64,000 nt of DNA from Geomonas ferrireducens. GTDB taxonomy: Bacteria > Desulfobacterota > Desulfuromonadia > Geobacterales > Geobacteraceae. Below, piece by piece: positions 60,588-64,000 of the stretch (its first letter is position 1; every line of letters begins with the position of its first letter). A program made the position numbers and the translations under genes. Where the stretch lies: assembly GCF_004917065.1 (NCBI RefSeq), contig NZ_SSYA01000001.1, forward strand, positions 762,550 through 826,549, read 5' to 3'. The notes under the pieces were generated by a model. That model was not told where the DNA came from. It was given only the letters and a program-made list of their open reading frames with translations, and made no database searches.

Positions 60588-61412
60588 TCAGATGCGGTGG
60601 ATCAGGGCGCCCTGGTGCTGGACGGTGCGCGCGTATTGGACGGCGGGCTTGCCGAAGGCGATGCAATAGCCGACGGTGTGGTCCTCTGGGATGCCGAGGC
60701 GGGCCAGGGATTCGGGGACGAGATCGTTGATGGCGATCTTGGCGAGGCCGTCCCAGACGGTACCCACGCCGTTTGCCTGCGCGAAGAGCTCGAAGTAGCT
60801 GAGCGCGATCATGCAGTCCTGCAGCGGCGAGACCGCCTTGTCCGAGACCGACGCGACCAGCAGGTGCGGTGCGCCGCGGAAAAGAACGTCCACGCACTGC
60901 TCCTCCCAGAGCTTCACGAAATCGCCGAAGAACGCGAGCTGCTCGGGAAGCGCGTTCTCACGCACCAGACGCGCGACACCGGCCAAAAGTTCATCGCGGA
61001 AGGAGGCGAGCTTTTCCCGATCGTCGATAACCGTGAAGCGTACCTGGCGGGTGTTGACGCCGGTAGGTGCGTGCCAGGCGACCTCGAGCAGGCGCTGCAA
61101 AAGTTCCGGCTCCAGGTTCTCCTGCTTGTAGCGCCGCACAGACCGACGCCCTTTCATCAGGGTCTCCAGCTTTGCCGGGTCCGGGCGCCAGTCCCCCTCA
61201 AGCGGCGTACTCTCTTGCGGGTCGAGCCCCAGGATTGATACGGCGCCGGTGGGACAGACCGCGAAGCAGTGCTGGCAGCGGTAGCATCCCGCCTCCTTCT
61301 CCGCCATGATCAATGGAAACCCATCCGCCGTATCCATGACGTGCGCCGGACAGTCGGCAACGCACAGGCCGCACCTGGTGCATTTCTCCTTGTCTACCTT
61401 GAATTGCAGCAT
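60588..61412 (-). CDS. Nitroreductase with N-terminal 2[4Fe-4S] ferredoxin domain
   Basis: A 274-residue protein. The N-terminal 65 residues bind two 4Fe-4S clusters (CTRCGLCVADCP and CYRCQHCFAVCP). The rest is a nitroreductase FMN domain, RRSVRRYKQENLEPELLQRLLEVAWHAPTGVNTRQVRFTVI, ending CIAFGKPAVQYAR. It likely passes electrons from a low-potential donor to FMN and then to quinone-like or nitro substrates. ATG 61412 has GGAGGGAAGG just upstream; the longer open frame has no support. It is 17 bp downstream of the flavin reductase gene and co-transcribed with it. Confidence 0.9.
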   Translation of the reverse strand: MLQFKVDKEKCTRCGLCVADCPAHVMDTADGFPLIMAEKEAGCYRCQHCFAVCPTGAVSILGLDPQESTPLEGDWRPDPAKLETLMKGRRSVRRYKQENLEPELLQRLLEVAWHAPTGVNTRQVRFTVIDDREKLASFRDELLAGVARLVRENALPEQLAFFGDFVKLWEEQCVDVLFRGAPHLLVASVSDKAVSPLQDCMIALSYFELFAQANGVGTVWDGLAKIAINDLVPESLARLGIPEDHTVGYCIAFGKPAVQYARTVQHQGALIHRI

Positions 61413-61429
61413 CCTTCCCTCCGGACCCT

Positions 61430-62065
61430 TTACCTGATGAAGTTGGTGAAGATCTTGGTCTCCTGCTCCGGCTCGGGCACCACCCCCTTGCCGTTTTCCA
61501 CAAGCTTGAGAAGCCACGCCATGTTCTTGGCGAGAACGCGCATTATCTGCACACCTTCGCCGTCCTGAAGAGCCTCGCCGGGTGTCCTGCCGTGGATCAC
61601 GTTCCAGTAGTTGGAAGTGGGGAGCAGCATCTCGGAGTAGTTCAGGAAGTGATTCAACTGGTCGAAGGTCGTCACTCCGCCGGAGCGGCGCACCGCGACC
61701 ACCGCCGCACCCACCTTGTGGCGCAGCAGGCCGCCGTTCACGCCGGCCACGAAGAAGGCGCGGTCCATGAACGACTTCAAGGTCCCCCCGACCCCTGAAT
61801 AGTGCACCGGGGACCCCAGGATGATGCCATCGGCACCCTTCATCTTCTGGACGTACTCGTTCACCTCGTCGTCCTTGATGGCGCACCGTTCATCCTGGTT
61901 CTTCAAGCACTGGTAACAGGCGATGCAGCCGCGGATCGCCTTGTTCCCGACATGGACGATCTCGGTCTCGATCCCATCCTTGGCCAGCTCTTCGGCCACC
62001 AGCTTGATGGCGTGATAGGTGTTCCCTTCCTTGTTGGGGCTGCCGTTGAATGCCACGACCTTCAT
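61430..62065 (-). CDS. NADPH-dependent FMN reductase / flavodoxin-fold iron-sulfur flavoprotein
   Basis: A 211-residue flavodoxin-like protein. The FMN phosphate loop is FNGSPNKEGNTYHAIKL, the Cys-containing segment is GCIACYQCLKNQDERCAIKDD (C-x2-C-x2-C-x6-C), and LGSPVHYSGVGGTLKSFMDRAF forms the flavin pocket. The close Cys spacing near residue 48 is that of archaeal iron-sulfur flavoproteins, so a 4Fe-4S cluster beside FMN is possible. ATG 62065 follows GGAGGAG. It is divergent from the HxlR regulator, whose likely operator lies upstream. Confidence 0.88.
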   Translation of the reverse strand: MKVVAFNGSPNKEGNTYHAIKLVAEELAKDGIETEIVHVGNKAIRGCIACYQCLKNQDERCAIKDDEVNEYVQKMKGADGIILGSPVHYSGVGGTLKSFMDRAFFVAGVNGGLLRHKVGAAVVAVRRSGGVTTFDQLNHFLNYSEMLLPTSNYWNVIHGRTPGEALQDGEGVQIMRVLAKNMAWLLKLVENGKGVVPEPEQETKIFTNFIR

Positions 62066-62129
62066 TGTGTCTCCTCCCGTCTGGCTGTTCTGAATCAACC
62101 CGACGCTTTTCTTTTTTTTGCAGTTGGGC

Positions 62130-62159
62130 TATATAGGACCATTGGTGCCGGACCGTCAA
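62130..62159 (-). promoter_or_regulatory. Promoter of the flavin reductase-nitroreductase operon
   Basis: On the minus strand TTGACG (62154-62159), an 18-bp spacer and TATATA (62130-62135) lie 65 bp before the flavin reductase start. The GTAC repeats begin only five bases upstream of the -35. Confidence 0.65.
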
Positions 62160-62163
62160 TAAC

Positions 62164-62205
62164 GTACTTTTGCGAAACGTAGTACCTTATTTGAAACACG
62201 GTACC
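62164..62205. promoter_or_regulatory. Triple GTAC repeat, candidate HxlR operator
   Basis: GTAC cores at 62164, 62182 and 62201 are spaced 18-19 bp. The first two head similar units, GTACTTTTGCGAAACGTA and GTACCTTATTTGAAACACG, and the last two form GTACC-N13-GGTAC. The block lies between the divergent promoters of the HxlR gene and the flavoprotein operon. Confidence 0.6.
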
Positions 62206-62235
62206 CTACAGGGAACCTCGCCAGAAGGAGATGAC

Positions 62236-62598
62236 ATGCAGCAAAGCCAGTCTACAGCCGAAGTAATGACATTGCGGGACAAGGAATACAAGTGCGGTAT
62301 CGACGTGACACTGGCTCTTGTCGGTGGGAAATGGAAGGCCTCCATCCTATGGCATCTCGCACAGGACACCATGCGCTTTTCCGACCTGCAGCGACAGTTC
62401 GCGGACACGACGAGGAAGATGCTCACCCAGCAGTTGCGCGAACTGGAGGGCGATGGGCTGGTGCACCGCGAAGTCTACCCGCAGGTTCCGCCCAAGGTCG
62501 AGTACTCACTGACCGAGCAGGGAAAGAGCATCTTTCCGATCCTGGAGATGATGTGCGACTGGGGGGCGAGCTACCTTAAGGCGGCGAACACGCCCTGA
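62236..62598 (+). CDS. HxlR-family transcriptional regulator
   Basis: A 120-residue winged-helix protein: CGIDVTLALVGGKWKASILWHLAQDTMRFSDLQRQFADTTRKMLTQQLRELEGDGLVHREVYPQVPPKVEYSLTEQGKSI is the complete HxlR domain. Cys20, just before the first helix, matches the redox-active Cys of YodB/HypR-type sensors of quinones, aldehydes or disulfide stress. ATG 62236 follows AAGGAG. Divergence from a flavin reductase and a nitroreductase, both typical quinone-detoxifying enzymes, supports an electrophile-sensing role by inference. Confidence 0.9.
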   Translation: MQQSQSTAEVMTLRDKEYKCGIDVTLALVGGKWKASILWHLAQDTMRFSDLQRQFADTTRKMLTQQLRELEGDGLVHREVYPQVPPKVEYSLTEQGKSIFPILEMMCDWGASYLKAANTP

Positions 62599-62620
62599 AA
62601 CCGGCCTGAGATCGCATCAA

Positions 62621-62740
62621 GGCAAATCCCCCCTGTCCCCCCTTCGCGAAGGCGCGCTACGGGGGGCAGGCTCCCCCTACATCAAGTGGGGAACGTAGGG
62701 GCTCATGCAGTGCTTCGCAGGAGGCCGCACTTCACGTTCC
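62621..62740. repeat. Dispersed GC-rich repeat (copy B)
   Basis: GGCAAATCCCCCCTGTCCCC-CCTTCGC opens and GGGGAACGTAGGGGCTCATGCAGTGCTTCGCAGGAG closes the element, matching copy A at 17724-17806 with about 35 extra bases in the middle (GCGCGCTACGGGGGGCAGGC and following). The 224-bp gap between hxlR-type and secreted-protein genes holds only this and a terminator. Confidence 0.75.
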
Positions 62741-62768
62741 CCGGAACTTTCTGCAAAAACAAAGTAAA

Positions 62769-62799
62769 GGGCCCCTCTCCCGATGCCGGGGAGGGGCCC
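62769..62799 (-). terminator. Terminator of the secreted Trp/Tyr/Pro-rich protein gene
   Basis: GGGCCCCTC and GAGGGGCCC with an inner CCC/GGG form a strong hairpin 23 bp past the stop. On the minus strand TTTACTTTG follows. Confidence 0.75.
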
Positions 62800-62822
62800 A
62801 TTCGTGCTACTGGATTACCGCA

Positions 62823-63749
62823 CTAGCGGCCACGTTCGTCATCCTTGTCCTGGCCGCGGCCCCGGCCCTGGCCGCCGCCCCTCTCGGGGCCGCCACCTCT
62901 TTCCATCCTCTCCTGCATCCTTTCCTGGCGCGGTTCCATGCGCTGCTCAATGCGAGGCTCATGCCCCCTTGGAGGCTCCATGGCCTTCGGCGCGTGCTGG
63001 GCAGGAGGCTGCATCCTCGGTTCGTGCTGCATCGGTGCCTGCCGCTCGCGTTCCGGCCCGCGCTGCATCTGGGCCGGCGGCATTGCACCCGGCCCTCTCA
63101 TCTCGGGACGCTCCTGGCGTACCGGCGGACCGGATGGACGTTTTTCCACCTCCCTCAGATGTTGCCGTACCACGCTGTTTTTAGGCTGGTAACGGTAACT
63201 GTCACGGCGCACCCTTTGCTGCTGTTCGTAAGTAGAAGGATAGCGATCACCGGTATAGCGGCGCTGGTAGGTGGGAAGCGGCGCCCTGCCGGGCGCGCGG
63301 CTTCTGTCCCAGCGGTCCCAGCCGTGGCGGCGTTCTTCCCATCCGCGTCCCCAGTGCTGTCCCCAGCGCGGCGGGTAGTTGGGCGCCCAGGACCTGAAGT
63401 AGACCGGCGGTTCAACATAGTACCGCACCGGTACGCGCAGGATGTAGACCGGCACCACATAGGGGTCTACCAGAGCCCATGGACCGTTGTACCAGGAGCT
63501 CACGTACCAGTTATCGTTCCAGAAGCTCCAGTACATGCCGTCATAAAAGAAGTAGTTGCCGGGGACATTGGGGGCATAGTAGACGGGATAACCCGGTATA
63601 GGGCGCAGGTCGGGGTAGCCACCGAGATTGATCCCGATGCTCACGTTGGGAAGCCCGATCCCTATGCCAACGCTCACTGAGGCTGTTGCGGTAGTGGACA
63701 GACAGAACAGCAAGCCCAGTACTATGAAGCAATGACGCAATCTTTGCAT
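62823..63749 (-). CDS. Secreted Trp/Tyr/Pro-rich protein with charged low-complexity tail
   Basis: A 308-residue protein with a Sec signal peptide (QRLRHCFIVLGLLFCLSTTATA). Residues 25-130 are rich in aromatic residues and Gly/Pro (VSVGIGIGLPNVSIGINLGGYPDL, YFFYDGMYWSFWNDNWYVSSWYNGPW), a pattern common in uncharacterised envelope proteins of this group. The last 170 residues are Arg/Glu/Pro/Gln-rich and low in complexity, ending in a Gly-Arg stretch, so probably disordered. ATG 63749 is chosen for GGAGGACA upstream. I cannot assign a function; surface or outer-membrane-associated structure is an inference. Confidence 0.8.
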   Translation of the reverse strand: MQRLRHCFIVLGLLFCLSTTATASVSVGIGIGLPNVSIGINLGGYPDLRPIPGYPVYYAPNVPGNYFFYDGMYWSFWNDNWYVSSWYNGPWALVDPYVVPVYILRVPVRYYVEPPVYFRSWAPNYPPRWGQHWGRGWEERRHGWDRWDRSRAPGRAPLPTYQRRYTGDRYPSTYEQQQRVRRDSYRYQPKNSVVRQHLREVEKRPSGPPVRQERPEMRGPGAMPPAQMQRGPERERQAPMQHEPRMQPPAQHAPKAMEPPRGHEPRIEQRMEPRQERMQERMERGGGPERGGGQGRGRGQDKDDERGR

Positions 63750-63829
63750 ATTGTCCTCCATTTACTCAGCAGGTGTTGTAGGTATCTCAAAGCGGCGCGG
63801 CCCTCTCTTACAGCATCGCGCCGCATAAC

Positions 63830-63858
63830 AGCATACCACATTCCAGCTGCTGCACCAA
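63830..63858 (-). promoter_or_regulatory. Possible promoter of the secreted Trp/Tyr/Pro-rich protein gene
   Basis: On the minus strand TTGGTG (63853-63858), a 17-bp spacer and TATGCT (63830-63835). The leader then contains GCGGCGCG / CGCGCCGC (63792-63799 and 63817-63824), an 8-bp stem that could influence translation. Confidence 0.45.
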
Positions 63859-63880
63859 AACAGCCACCGCAACACAAAGG

Positions 63881-63906
63881 AAAAGCCACCCGTATGGGTG
63901 GCTTTT
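63881..63906. terminator. Terminator of the cytochrome gene
   Basis: AAAAGCCACCC-GTAT-GGGTGGCTTTT is a perfect 11-bp stem with T/A runs on both sides. It lies 30 bp past the stop of the minus-strand cytochrome gene. Confidence 0.9.
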
Positions 63907-63936
63907 CGGTACTGCGACTGTTACTGCTGATTACCG

Positions 63937-64000
63937 CTAGTGCTCTTCGGTATGCCCGCCGGTCATCCCTGCGCTGAAGGTATGGCAGTTGCTGCAGTCA
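63937..64000 (-). CDS. C-type cytochrome, C-terminal fragment
   Basis: The last 20 codons of a minus-strand gene run in from beyond the window: DCSNCHTFSAGMTGGHTEEH and stop. CSNCH is a heme-c attachment motif (CxxCH), and HTEEH supplies further histidines that could be distal ligands. The number of hemes and the protein class cannot be judged from this fragment. Confidence 0.7.
   Translation of the reverse strand, partial: DCSNCHTFSAGMTGGHTEEH

Overview
The window reads as chromosome of a Geobacter-like member of the Geobacterales (Desulfuromonadia): high GC, dense operons, AGGAGG-type ribosome sites, three sigma-54 enhancer-binding proteins, a tungsten-type aldehyde ferredoxin oxidoreductase (AOR), transcarboxylase-type carboxylases, a CxxCH cytochrome fragment at the right edge, and many GC-rich palindromic repeats between genes. 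I see no tRNA, rRNA, CRISPR array, prophage or insertion sequence. The genus is an inference from gene content.

Left part (1-18420): the 3' end of a PabB/PabC-type gene; a gamma-hydroxybutyrate/succinic semialdehyde reductase overlapping a tiny membrane-protein gene; a SAM-I riboswitch with visible antiterminator and terminator in front of metX; a divergent acetate-kinase homologue; a nuclease/phosphatase-fold membrane protein coupled to a polysaccharide deacetylase; complete recC-recB-recD with palindromic repeats, one of them inside the recB reading frame; an alpha/beta hydrolase; rmuC; a secreted CHRD-domain protein.

Middle (18500-36600): an orphan HTH antitoxin-like gene with an operator inside its promoter; a four-gene soluble transcarboxylase operon (1.3S, small delta-like, 12S and 5S subunits); a glycosyltransferase; a PhnP-like metallohydrolase, an unrecognised 614-residue protein and a GAF/sigma-54 regulator; AzlCD exporter; a MASE3-type hybrid histidine kinase; bacterioferritin; a Nudix hydrolase; a class III aminotransferase (gabT-like).

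36600-51080 looks like an amino-acid uptake and oxidation region: a PAS/sigma-54 regulator, a good -24/-12 promoter, a five-gene Liv ABC transporter, then MoaD-like protein, AOR, large NAD-glutamate dehydrogenase, UspA-type protein and D-2-hydroxyacid dehydrogenase, closed by a terminator. 51100-60590 carries a small lipoprotein and a diguanylate cyclase sharing a 13-bp inverted element, then a third sigma-54 regulator divergent from an amidohydrolase gene and a three-domain LplT-PlsC-Aas fusion. A palindrome with 21-bp centre spacing and a -24/-12-like site lie between them. A secreted YiiX-like cysteine hydrolase follows. The right end holds an HxlR regulator divergent from a flavin reductase and a ferredoxin-nitroreductase, a secreted Trp/Tyr/Pro-rich protein, and the end of a c-type cytochrome.

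The most promising under-described unit is the sigma-54 switch at 52569-58721 (regulator, UAS-like palindrome, promoter-like site, amidohydrolase, fused lysophospholipid transport/reacylation enzyme). Next come the acetate-kinase homologue with altered nucleotide motifs and the sigma-54 amino-acid region.
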